A stretch of DNA of 64,000 nucleotides, from contig CM069876.1 of the NCBI GenBank assembly GCA_036172665.1, positions 7,316,001 through 7,380,000 of the forward strand. Direction: 5' to 3'. The translations under genes were made by a program, and so were the position numbers. Below the pieces are notes generated by a model. That model had not been told where the DNA came from. It saw only the letters and a list, made by a program, of their open reading frames with translations, and did not search any database. This document shows, one piece after another, positions 23,096 through 33,476 of the stretch. Position 1 is the first letter of the stretch, and each line of letters starts with the position of its first letter. Origin of the DNA: Prosopocoilus inquinatus (taxonomy: Eukaryota > Arthropoda > Insecta > Coleoptera > Lucanidae).

Positions 23096-23839
23096 ACACC
23101 TTTTCAATTTCAAATTGGGAGTAAACAATTTCAAATTGGGATTAAACAATTTCAAATTGAAACTAAACAATTTCGAATTGGGTCTAAACAATATCAAATT
23201 GAGACTAAACAAATTCAAATTGGAAATAAGCAATTTTAAATTGGGAATAAACAAATACAAATTGCTCCGTGCCACTTTTCAATTGAGGATGTTTTGAGGG
23301 AGGGCAAATTTGCCAATAATCATTTGCTGAGATTTTTTCCGTACAGTCCAATGTTGAATTCGAGTGGTCCTGTGTAAATGTTAATTCCAAATGCCACAAA
23401 TTTTAGTAGGTGAACCCAATCATTGCGCAGATGGAATATCGTTTACAAAATTAGAAAATATGGTACGACAAAATATTACTAATAAAATTACCGTACCTAA
23501 CTGTACACATAAGATTTGTTGCAAACATTTAAAAATTCATACCTGACGCGTTAAATATGGTTAATGTAAAATTTTGATTTAGGCATATAATTAATAGTTA
23601 GGTAGTTACATTTCCATTTGTTATTATTACCTACCAGCTTGTATTATTTCTGAATTAAAATATTTCTTCCAATTTGAATTTGTTTAACCCCAATTTGAAT
23701 TTGTTTATTCCCAATTTGAATTTGTTTAGTTCCAATTTGAATTCGTTTATTCTCAATTCGAAATTGTTTAGTCCCAATATGAATTTATTTATTCCCAATT
23801 TGAATTTGTTTAGTCCCAATTTCAAATTGAAAAGGTATA
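23096..23839. mobile_element. Foldback element with arms made of 21-bp tandem repeats
   Basis: The left arm (23101-23265) is about eight copies of a 21-bp unit, consensus CAATTTCAAATTGGGATTAAA. The right arm (23666-23834) is about eight copies of the inverse unit. Outer ends are ACCTTTTCAATTTC and its inverse; about 400 bp of non-repetitive sequence lies between. Long inverted arms built of short direct repeats are the hallmark of Drosophila FB-type elements. The ORFs reading LNPNLNLFIPNLNLF are translations of the repeat, not genes. Confidence 0.85.
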
Positions 23840-25104
23840 GTAAATATGAAAGAAGCTATGACTATTTGTTCCTATGAATCACGACTAAGTTGCGTTTGTG
23901 TGTTGAAATCAAAATCATTTCCTGTTGGCCGTAATGGACCAAAAATCATGTCGCGATCGACATGTTGGCCATTCATGTTCTGATAAGGACAATGACATGA
24001 TAAGGACAAAGACAGACAATGAGACAATCAACTGTGGGATAAGCTTAACGCATTCGACTGCTGTCTTTATCGTTAGCACGGTCAATATACTTCCTCCTTT
24101 GTTTTTTCCTTTAAACGGATTGCTATGCGCATAAATCAGTTTACAGACAGTAGATCATATACAGAAAGAATTCTGCAAATAGGTGTATATAAATGAGTTC
24201 GTTTGAAATCGTACTTAACTGACAATCAAAGGAGAAGGAGTTTTGAATTATGTATTATCAATTGTTTGATTAATTGTTCAAAAAATCTGAGGCAAGTTAA
24301 GTTCAAACATAATTAACTTACATTAAATAAATGTAAATGATCATTTTCCTTCATTTATGAGCATAATATTCTATTACAGCGCAGTCACAAAGTGAAAGTT
24401 CTACATTTGCGACAAAAGCACAAAATGCGAAGCCCGTAGATCACAATTAAACGAAAGGAAAGAAACTTTCATCGACTTCGCATCGTAAAAGAAACATTAT
24501 AATTGCGTCTCATAATTAAACCTCAGGCATGTTAATGTAGGTAAATCTGTATCTTCGTTAAAGTCACTTACTTTACCACCGAGCAAATTAATTAAAAACG
24601 ACATGCGTCCCATTGTTCCTATCCACTTATGACAATGCTTGCTGGGAGGAAGTCAACTCTTACCTGAAACAACGAAGACAAATTAGTTCCATGCTTCACA
24701 TGTAATTTAATTAATGCACATCAGTTAGAACACTCTTACAAGTAACCGGTGTTGGATATTTAGCTTGACATTTTATCATTCGTCACGATCTACTGCGGAA
24801 ATCTTACAATTATAAGCTGTATATAATTTTCTTCGTTTCTGCCAGAGAAACCGTAAATGGTGCGATAAATTACGCGAGTAATTGTTGTAATACAACCGGT
24901 AATGAGATAAAACACTTTTACTTAAACGGCAGTTGTAATTCATTGCATTCGTAATTTAAAAGTATTATTTTACGAGATACTTGATTGTTGATATGTTAAC
25001 AAGAAGTTTCGCTAAATTACGTAGTTATAAGATCACGCTTTCCGCTCATTGGTCAATAATTGCCTTGCAAAAAGTTATCCACTATACCATATAAGTGTGA
25101 TTAG
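23840..25104. other. No recognisable feature
   Basis: AT-rich unique sequence; ORF 23925-24134 has no domain. Confidence 0.4.
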
Positions 25105-25860
25105 GATAGCAAAGTAGTAGAGCAGGCGAGTGGTTCAGTAATTAGCCTATCCGACTATGAAAGCCGTGTCACTCGTCGGCGTGGGTTCGAATCCTATCGG
25201 GGCCGTGGATGTTTATATTGCAGGATTTGATCCAGCTACTTAAAAAATAACGTATAAAATAGCGACATCTTACTATCGCTTTTTGACCTAACATTGCAGT
25301 AGGATAGACAAATTGAAACGGGATTTGCTCCTAATGAGTCCCCCATGCAAGGCGGCCATGCTTGCTGTCAAAGCATAATGAAAGATTTTAGAAAAATTTT
25401 GTGCAAATCGTTTTTGATTGCAGTGAGAATCTCGAGCAGCCTCTGGACAGCTGTTTCAGCCCTGCTTGGGGCTTCTTCAGCAGAAACGTAGCTCGACATT
25501 CCCACTGCAGACCAAAAACGACTTGCCCAATTTATTCGCAATTGCGATGTAAGAGTGATGAACATATAAAATAAATGTTAGGTCAAAAAGCGATAGTAAG
25601 ATGTCGCTATTTTATATGTTCATCACTCTTACATTGCGAATAAATTGGGCAAGTCGTTTTTGGTCTGCAGTGGGAATGTCGAGCTACGTTTCTGCTGAAG
25701 AAGCCCCAAGCAGGGCTGAAACAGCTGTCCAGAGGCTGCTCGAGATTCTCACTGCAATCAAAAACGATTTGCACAAAATTTTTTTAAAAAATAACAATCT
25801 GTCTGGAATGGTACCATGCCAAAAGATAACCATGAGCAGGTGACTGCGCAAAGCAAAGAA
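25105..25860 (+). mobile_element. tRNA-derived SINE, split by the compound foldback element
   Basis: The head has a box A-like GAGTGGTTCAGTAATTAG (25123-25140) and a perfect box B GGTTCGAATCC (25183-25193), with a long variable-arm-like stretch as in Ser-type tRNAs. The acceptor stem does not close, so it is not a working tRNA gene. The body (GATGTTTATATTGCAGGATT...) runs to TTAAAAAATAAC (25240-25251), is interrupted, and resumes after the second copy at 25784-25795 with AATCTGTCTGGAATGGTACC. The 3' limit is uncertain. Confidence 0.6.
25252..25783 (+). mobile_element. Compound foldback element (copy 3), 12-bp target duplication
   Basis: Flanked by TTAAAAAATAAC on both sides. Block order: A (AGCGACATCTTACTATCGCT, ...GGATTTGCTCC), linker, B inverted (GATTGCAGTGAGAATCTCGA...), C inverted, short A inverted (25575-25610), C (TCACTCTTACATTGCGAATA), B, ending TTTGCACAAAATTTTT. 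The central arms (25398-25570 and 25613-25780) are near-perfect inverse copies. Both B blocks are open in the frame SSYVSAEEAPSRAETAVQRL. No transposase is seen, and the ends are not mutually inverted. Confidence 0.8.
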
Positions 25861-26783
25861 GGAGATAGATAAGTAAGGTAGTATTGGCTAAATACTTATC
25901 ACTAGGTAGGTAGGTACCTATAAAACTTCCTGCATTCACTGTTCGCTTCTTCTATCTGCATAAAAAAAAAACTAAATTGTTAATCTCAAAAACCGATTTA
26001 ATAATAAATATAAAGCATACAGCGATTTACCTTCTGGGAAATTAATTCTACTCGCTTCCAGCAAACTTTTAAATTTTTTGTCGCAAGATTCACAAGTTAT
26101 ATATGCATACATTCCACGCTCAAGCGATAAAATAAAATTCTGATTTAATTATTTTCCGCGGCCGGCGAAGAGAAATGCGACGGAAACTATGAAAACAAAA
26201 CATGAGATCGGCCGTGAATAATAGAACAGGGGTGTAAAGTCAACAAGCTGCGGGCTGTTTGGGCAGTAGCATGCGAAACAGTAAACAGACGTGCACGGTG
26301 GTAACAATGCAATATTCTGGCCCTGTGGCATCCCATTGAAGTGTAAATATCATTACGTCACAAAAACCGCTGTGAATGTGCCATATGTACGCGATTTTTC
26401 TTCCCTTGGGTCATAGTGGGTCATCAATAAAACATTTTATTGTATTTTTTTTAATCCGTAGGAAACGAATTTGTTGACGAAGGATAATTTGTTCTTTTTT
26501 TTACTGCGTTCTGATAATCCTATGTAATACATTCCATTCTTTTCCTTTCGTTTTCAAATCTTGTAAAAACAGTAGGAGTAATTGTTATGAAAATATAGTT
26601 CTGACAAATATATTAAGATCCTTATCATGCGAATACATTATCGCCAAAGTATCAAGATAATTGATGGTAACCGAATCATGTGAAGACGTGAATTTAAATA
26701 ATAGATTCGATTGCACCTCAGTTCTTTATTTCGTTCGAAACTCTTCGAATGACAAATATAAAATGTCCAAGGGTACTATTATA
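25861..26783. other. No recognisable gene
   Basis: AT-rich unique sequence with short tracts of TAGGTAGGTAGGTACC at about 25905-25920. ORF 26149-26331 is not convincing. Confidence 0.4.
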
Positions 26784-27495
26784 CAGGGAAGGGCAAAAGT
26801 ATGGAACCGGCTTAATACCTCGAAGACTGTTTGACATATCTATTTGAAATTTGTTGTGTGACTTAGAGACAATAAGACTTACATTACCAATTTGTTTCAA
26901 TTGTTTATCTGCTGTTTTTGAGATCCAACACCAAATGTTTTTCTTTTTTAATCACAACCTGCTGGTTTTTTCCTTTATTTAATAATTCATTCAATTTTCT
27001 AAACGACCATATAAAAATATTTGTCTATTACATAAATAAATTTTCGAGAAAATAGTGTTTGAATGATAAGTTAGAAGAAATGGTTTATTGGTTGATATTC
27101 GACAAAAATACTACTTTTCACGAAAAAAACTAAAAGACCACAAGATTATGAGCAGTTTTTAAGGCAACTTTAATAAAAGATGCCTTAAAAATATGAAAAA
27201 AATACCGAATATCAACGTAAACCATGTTTTCTAATTTTTTCATTCAAACGTTATTTTCTCCAAAGTTTTCTTATGCAATAGATAAATATCTTTTCATGAT
27301 TATTTAGAAGATTCAACGAACTATTAAATAAAGGAAGAAAAACAGCAGGTTGTCATTAAAAAAAAGTAGGCATTGTATCTCAGAGACAAGAGCAGATAAC
27401 ATAGGTCTTATTGACTCTAAATCACACACCAAATTTCAAATAGATACGTCAGTTTTCGAACTATAAAGCCGGTTCCATACTTTTGCCCCTCCCTG
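26784..27495. mobile_element. Foldback element with TA duplication, 712 bp
   Basis: Left end CAGGGAAGGGCAAAAGTATG, right end its inverse (CATACTTTTGCCCCTCCCTG), flanked by TA. Arms extend to the middle: GAAATTTGTTGTGTGACTTA against its inverse at 27418-27437, and TTGATATTCG against CGAATATCAA near the centre at 27139. No coding capacity. Confidence 0.85.
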
Positions 27496-27904
27496 TATAT
27501 TGTAGGCAATGTAAATTTTTTCTGGATATACAAAATTTGGTGTCTAGCTCTAAAGGAGATGGGGTTGGTTTTAAAGGATGTAAACTAAGGGCGCCAGGGA
27601 AATAAATCCGGCTGTAAGATTCCCTGCGGAACAGTCTCCAAGGCCCCAGGAAATTTTCGTTCACTGGTGCGTTCAGTGTAGGAAGTAGACAACAACACAA
27701 CATAATTGTCGGTAAAATATCTATTGGGCACAACTTTACTAAATACGTGAGCCTCGGCCAGGCCAAATAAAACGACACAAGCGTCAAACATAGCAGATAA
27801 ACCTTGGAGTGGCCGAAAAAATAGTTCACGCGTTTAATCAGATCTAATCGAACAAGTGCCAACTTCTGTCCTAAAAGGCGGAATGGAATTCATGCACCAC
27901 AACG
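27496..27904. other. No convincing gene
   Basis: A moderately GC-rich stretch with a 133-codon minus-strand ORF (27461-27862). It overlaps the end of the preceding element and shows no domain, so I do not call it. Confidence 0.4.
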
Positions 27905-29008
27905 CACAGTGGGTGGTCGAAATGCCTTATCTAGCTGTGCAAAATTCAAAAAATAAAAGTTTTTTGGTTTTAACGATTTCAAAAATAGTTTTTAAATAAA
28001 ATTTATCCATTTTCACTCTCAGTTTCGGGTTTCCTAATTCCGGATGGACTCGAAGAAGAAAATTATAGGCATTTGAATAACTAAGGATAGGTCTTTTAAA
28101 TGCAGATATAAAAAGCAGTAAATGAAATTCTCATATTCGTCTTAAGCCTGAAAATGTGTTATTTTAAAGATTTTGTTTCAATTTTGGTTTTCCAAAACTT
28201 TCCTATACCGGTAACTGAACATTGAACGGAACGGAATTATGTTAAATTGATTGATTGAAATTTAAAAAATCATCGATGACGTCACACTTCCAGATTATAA
28301 CGTCACATTCCCAGATTATGACGTCACAGTTCCACATTATCACGTCACAGTTCCACATTATGACGTCACAGTCCAAGATTATGACATTACAAGGAAAAAT
28401 GAAAAATGCCAGTTTGTGGTAAATAAATACTAAAACTTTTATACAAAATATTTTTTTGCAAAACCTATAATAACGGATCTATCACCGCAGGAACCTTCCT
28501 TACTCTTTATTCACTCTGTATATTTGTTTCCAATTTCTTGCACATACTTTTTTATTAATTAAATACAAACACTCTTTGTGATTGTACACAAACACATTTC
28601 AACTCGTATATCAGCGGATATGTAGTATGTAGCGTATTATGTAAATCATAAATTTCAACAGCGTGTCAGTTGACATAAAAAAATCATTCAAATTTAAAAT
28701 GGTGCCTATTTATTGTTCATATTGCCTGTAGGAGAATTATCCATAGTTTTGTAAAACACAAGTCGCAAAGGAATCTTAAAAACAAAGCGCACCCTTTCAG
28801 GCTTAAGAAAAAACGAACATGAATGTTTCGTTTACTGTTTTGTGTATTTGCGTTTGAAAGCCCTGCTCTTAGTTATTTAAATAACTAGAAATTTTATGAT
28901 GTCGTCTTAGTAACCACGGAAGTATATTACATAAAAGAAACATCGACATTTTTAAATTGGCTTACTTTTCTACTTTTGCTAGCTAGATTATGTATTTCGA
29001 CCACTGTG
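27905..29008. mobile_element. Transib-like non-autonomous element
   Basis: Both ends start with CACAGTGG. Left: CACAGTGGGTGGTCGAAATG then CCTTATCTAGCT. Right, inverted: CACAGTGGTCGAAATACATA then ATCTAGCT. Flanks are CAACG (27900-27904) and CAGCG (29009-29013), a 5-bp GC-rich duplication with one mismatch. In the Transib family, relatives of RAG1, ends begin CAC(A/T)(A/G)TG and insertions duplicate 5 bp of CGNCG type. No transposase is present. A 21-bp repeat array (28277-28390) lies inside. Confidence 0.6.
28277..28390. repeat. 21-bp tandem repeat with TGACGTCA cores
   Basis: Five to six units with consensus ACGTCACAGTTCCAGATTATG run head to tail. At several joins the sequence TGACGTCA forms, the palindromic consensus of cAMP-response (CREB/ATF) binding sites. 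Whether this is functional or only a minisatellite cannot be told from sequence. Confidence 0.85.
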
Positions 29009-29798
29009 CAGCGTACCGATATTGTCCACAAATAAACAAAATAGTAAAGCAATGTGTATGCTTTACAAGTTAGCTGGTAGAATCAGGTCGGACAACATCA
29101 CGATTTGTCTAATAGATGTCGTCCTGTGTCCGCGGCGTCCAAGGTTGGTAGAACTGAACTGTGTATTAGAAGGTTGCCTTGATCCAGACGGGAAGGTTTG
29201 GGTCTGTAACTCGTTACGTCACGTCACGTGATAAATTCCACTGGTGGGCATGTCAATCAGGTTTTTGCATTATTTAGTCAATGGGACCAAATAACTGTTT
29301 CCATTTTTAGTGAATTAGATTAAGCTTTAAGAGGAATTAGATTAAGCTTTAAGAGAGAGATTAAAAGTCACTCCTATTTACTTCATTGTGACCAGTGATG
29401 ATTTAAGTTCCTTAAATGACATCGGTTATGACAATGGTCACAATAAAAATGACGGTCACGTCACAATGACCGGTCATGTTAAAATGACCCTGTAAACAAT
29501 ACATTACATGACAATCATTTTAATAAATGACTGTCATTTTAATAAATGACCGTCATTTTCATAAATGACAGATACGTGCAAATAGGCGTATGTGCGTGTA
29601 CTGCTGTTGGAAAAATATAAGGTTCTTCAATGCTTATGGCTATATCCTCACAAAAAACAAGAAAAAAGTTAACTGTAAAACGTGATGAGGTCCAGTCAAG
29701 TTCAGATACAGACACTGATGAAGAAATGAGCAACTGGAGAATGATATTGAACTAAATTCATTATTAAACTGAATAATGAATTTAGTTCAATATCATTC

Positions 29799-29982
29799 TT
29801 GTAGAAACTGATACACGGCCAGTCAGAGGTTTTCAAACAAAAAGTTTCCGGGCTCTGGGAGGGTTTTAATTTCTTTAATTTTTCACCAATAAAATTCATA
29901 TTTGCATAAATCACTTTCTTAAGTGATAAACAACTTACAGTTTTAATATGTGGAACTTATTTGATTGCAAGCTGTATATATA
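29799..29982 (-). repeat. Isolated inverted arm of the 1-kb foldback family
   Basis: The stretch is the inverse of 30016-30197 across a TA-rich axis (about 29968-30018): TTGTAGAAACTGATACACGG at the left matches the inverse of 30178-30197. It is a head-to-head duplicate of the element that follows. Confidence 0.85.
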
Positions 29983-30015
29983 TATATATAATATATAATA
30001 TATATATATATATAT

Positions 30016-31074
30016 ATACACAGCTTGTAATCAAATAAGTTTCACATATTAAAACTGTAAGTTCTTTATCACTTAAGAAAGTGATTTCTGCAAATATGAA
30101 TTTTATTGGTGAAAAATTAAAGAAATTAAAATCCTCCCAGAGCCCGGAAACTTTTTGTTTGAAAACCTCTGACTGGCCGTGTATCAGTTTCTACAAGAGC
30201 ATCATAAAACGTCGTAAAACAATAAAGCGTCATCGAACTGAAGGGCACTGGGTTAAAATCATCGCTTATGTAATTCCATAACGGAATAGAATTATAAATA
30301 TCCATCGCGTTGCTTATTAAATTAATCAATTTTCTCAATTTTCACGTAATCTGCTCACAAAACTGTAAAAATAAATAAAAATGAGAAATTCAATTTTCTA
30401 AAATTATTTCACTAATTCATACGTATTCATCGTGTACTGTATTTGCTGGTCGTCAATAAACTGCATTGTTATTGTTATTGCACAAAATGTTTAAGAATGT
30501 CTTTTCTTTCTGCATTTCGGAAAATCATTATTGAATGCAGTCATCGCTTTTATTATTTTGTGGAACCAAAACAATAAAGCGTCATCGCACTCGAACTACG
30601 AAGAAACGTATTCGTTGATGGAAATAATTAACAAAGCCACAATCAATCAGAGCGACTAATATTTTTTTTAAATTACTTTAATACGCGAAATTAGCACTGT
30701 AAATCAAGTGTACTATTGGTTTACAAAGACCAGGATGTCAATATCTAATTATTGTCGATTATTTAATGAAACAGATTTAATTCTGATCAATGCAAGCAGA
30801 TTTAAATTGTTCTCCTTTAATTATAATGCACACACAATGCTTTTAAAATGCGATCAAGCAATTGATTGACCTTGAATTTTGCTGGAATTTTGTTTTATAA
30901 CGTTGTTTTTGTGCACGGCCGACCAAAAGTTCTCAAACAAAAGAGTCAATACTCCTCCACTAGGTCATTTTTTTATTTTTGAGCTATACTTTTGGTAGTT
31001 GCAGCATTAATTCTCTTACATGATGAGGAACTTACGGTATTAATATGTGAAACTAATTTGATTACACCCTGTAT
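30016..31074. mobile_element. 1-kb foldback family, copy 1
   Basis: The left end (ACAGCTTGTAATCAAATAAG, TTTCACATATTAAAACTG) and the right end (TTAATATGTGAAACTAATTT, GATTACACCCTGTATA) are inverse copies. Inner terminal parts (TTTGTTTGAAAACCTCTGAC against GACCAAAAGTTCTCAAACAA) also pair, giving arms of about 190 bp. The TA-rich left flank obscures the duplication. A second full copy lies at 53331-54356. No transposase; the short ORF at 30081-30281 lies in the arm. Confidence 0.85.
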
Positions 31075-31082
31075 ATATATAT

Positions 31083-31915
31083 ATAATTGCTGCTCGCCAT
31101 TTGAAGACACAAAAATGGCAATGGTATTAAAGATAAGAGAAAATTATAGACAATATTATCGCGTAAAAATTATTCCTAAATATTAACACTTTCGGAATAT
31201 AAATTAAATTTTCAAACTTTAAACGAAAAATTTAGTCGCCTATGTCAGATTGGAAACTTTCAATTCTTTCTATTAATGGAAAATAATTCAGAAAGTATTA
31301 TAAATTATTGTACAGAGCAAAGAACAGGTAGGTACTTTTGTTGTTTAAGTTATAACAATTATTTCTTTATTAGAATGATAATTGTGTCATTGCATACAAA
31401 AATACTGTCGTTTCCGACTATAGTTTCTGATACTATCAATAAACTTGATAGAATGTCATGGGCAATCGATATCGACATAAATCGATACTAAATCAGTTAT
31501 AAATTCAATTGTACTAAGAATTAAATAAGTTTCGCACTGTTCAAGAATAAGTAACACATAACTGTAAAGATTAAAAATAAAAACCACATTAATTCCACAA
31601 ATTCAGTTGTCATCAACATTGTTTTGAAATTAACAAGAAAAGTAGGAAAGTATTTTGTGAAGCAATGTAGGTGCAAATAAATAAATCGTAACAGTTTTTC
31701 ATCGTCAGTTTGCTACACAGATGAACGGAATTTTATTTTGAATAAAAAACCTATAGGCGACTATATTTTTCATTTGAAATTTAAAAATTTAATTTCTATT
31801 TCAAAAGTGTTAACACAATAGGAATAATTTTAAGATCATAGTATTGGCCTTAATTTTGTCTTTCTTTTAATTCCATTACCATTTTTGTATCTTTAAATGG
31901 CGAAGAGTAATCTAC
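31083..31915. mobile_element. Foldback element with 170-bp arms
   Basis: Arms 31083-31255 and 31740-31915 pair around 31498: CTCGCCATTTGAAGACACAA with the inverse of TTTGTATCTTTAAATGGCGA, and TAGTCGCCTA (31233-31242) with TAGGCGACTA (31754-31763). The spacer of about 480 bp shows no recognisable coding sequence. Confidence 0.75.
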
Positions 31916-32691
31916 ATTAACGTAGTTCTCAATACAAGGTTGCTATGTTCGGGTTTGAAACTTTCCACCCGGCATATATAATATTATAATATTCAAATAC
32001 GTAATGGGATTTACCAAATAGCCATTTTTATTTTGAAATTTCTTCAGATTCTTTTCTTAAGTAAATATCTGTTTAATCTTCAATTTTTATTGGTCTTTAT
32101 GCTTATGTTACTTGTTTACAGATTTTTTTTAAATCTGTGATAGATAGCCAACGGGGTATTAAGTCATCAGTTTGGTGTCGAATTGTATCTGTAGCACTGA
32201 AGGAGTATCTCAAGTGAACACCGACCATTACCGTGAATTAATTCGAGCGTCGTTCGAACCAACTTGCGATTACCAGACCGGGCTCCTTTCTACTTGGACC
32301 GCTCTGGCTTTGATAAATTTTAATGACTGTTTAGATAAAAAGATTTTAATTCCAGTTGCGAGTATGCTATTCGTTGTATGCCTTATCTGTAAACTATAAG
32401 AATTTATGAAACTGTTTAAAGAGCAGTTTTGTATTTATTTCATTAATATGCGATTATGACGATAAAATGACCGTCATTTATACTTAAATGACCAAAATGA
32501 CGTAACGATTTTAAATGACCGTCATTTTACATCACCACCTGTGATGGATAGAAGTTTTGTGTGACGTCACGAGTTGCTTCTGCGGGGGGTTAAGTTTTAA
32601 ACTACACATTTTTATGTGAACGAGGCAACCTTCGAGATGCAATATCAGTTTTACCAACCTTGCGCGGCGTCAAGGTTTTAAACGAGTCTAA

Positions 32692-33473
32692 AGGCTGGCA
32701 CACACACTCCTTCTTGCCGATAGTTTTGCTTGAACTTTTTAAATTATAATGCAAGACGGAGCTTAATGGGACCACATACATAGTCCCTTTTCACGATAGT
32801 TTAGTCAGCCGATTAGTTTCAATAAATGTGACTGACCTGCAGAAGTTATGTACAGTTGCTGCAGCTAGTTATAATAAAAAAGAAAAAGAAACGTAATTTT
32901 CGTATACAGTGATCAAAACAATGGCGACTGAAAACAGAATTAATTAATTCGTTTTACTCCCATGGTAACGATTTTAAGGACAATTGCTTCCATAGGAATA
33001 AAACGGAGCTTAAAGTTACACCCCAATTGAAAAACTGGTCCTAAATGAATTAACGCGAGAACCGGAGATAATTAGTTTAATTATTTACTTATGAATGACC
33101 AGACTTTTTTAATTCATTTCGAAAGCAAATTCTTAAAGAATTAGAATTATTATTATTTTTTTCATTACCAAATAGCTTCATTGCCGATAGGTACAAATTA
33201 ATAAATTCAGTGATCACGGGTCATCAACCTCAGGTCGATCATTTTTACAAGGAGCAAAAGTGAGAACCCTCCATATCATCCCTTATGCTCTACATAAAAC
33301 GGAAGATGCAGAGAAAAATCCAATAGAAGTTGATTACGTTCAAGCAAAACCATTGACGAAACTCGTAGGCAGACAAAGTTGGCTAACTTGATCACATACA
33401 CGCTCCGTCTTGCATTACAATTTAAAACGTTCAAGCAAAAACCATCTGCAAGAGGGAGTGTGTGTGCCAGGCT
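32692..33473. mobile_element. Harbinger-like element with TAA duplication
   Basis: Left end AGGCTGGCACACACACTCCT, right end the inverse of AGCCTGGCACACACACTCCC, with about 80 bp of similar inverted sequence (TTTTGCTTGAACNTTTTAAA, ATGCAAGACGGAGC). TAA flanks both sides (32689-32691; 33474-33476), the 3-bp TWA target of PIF/Harbinger elements. No transposase inside. Confidence 0.75.
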
Positions 33474-33476
33474 TAA

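Larger units (their letters stand above)
29135..32680. mobile_element. 3.5-kb inverted-repeat region enclosing other elements
   Basis: Outer arms: CAAGGTTGGTAGAACTGAAC ... GAAGGTTGCCTTGATC on the left, and the inverse of CAAGGTTGGTAAAACTGATA ... GAAGGTTGCCTCGTTC at the right (32620-32675). Further in, both arms carry arrays built on AAATGACCGTCATTT (29400-29575; 32450-32535). ACGTCACG motifs occur at 29216-29226 and 32566-32571. Inside sit a 1-kb foldback element, an isolated arm of it, and a second palindrome (31083-31915). It is probably one large old foldback element that received later insertions. Confidence 0.6.

Noticed and set aside
23101..23265. Short regularly spaced repeats as a CRISPR array
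   Set aside because: Units are contiguous with no spacers, in a eukaryotic foldback element.
23090..23877. ORFs reading repeated LNPNLNLF-type peptides on both strands
   Set aside because: They are translations of the 21-bp minisatellite arms.
25105..25203. Possible tRNA gene with a perfect box B
   Set aside because: The acceptor stem does not close and the 5' side does not match; the flanking body looks like a SINE.
27461..27862. 133-codon minus-strand ORF with hydrophobic stretch
   Set aside because: Overlaps the end of a foldback element, has no domain, and its last codons translate the terminal repeat.
29968..30018. TA-rich tract as a replication or promoter signal
   Set aside because: It is the axis of two inverted copies of an element end; a microsatellite is enough to explain it.
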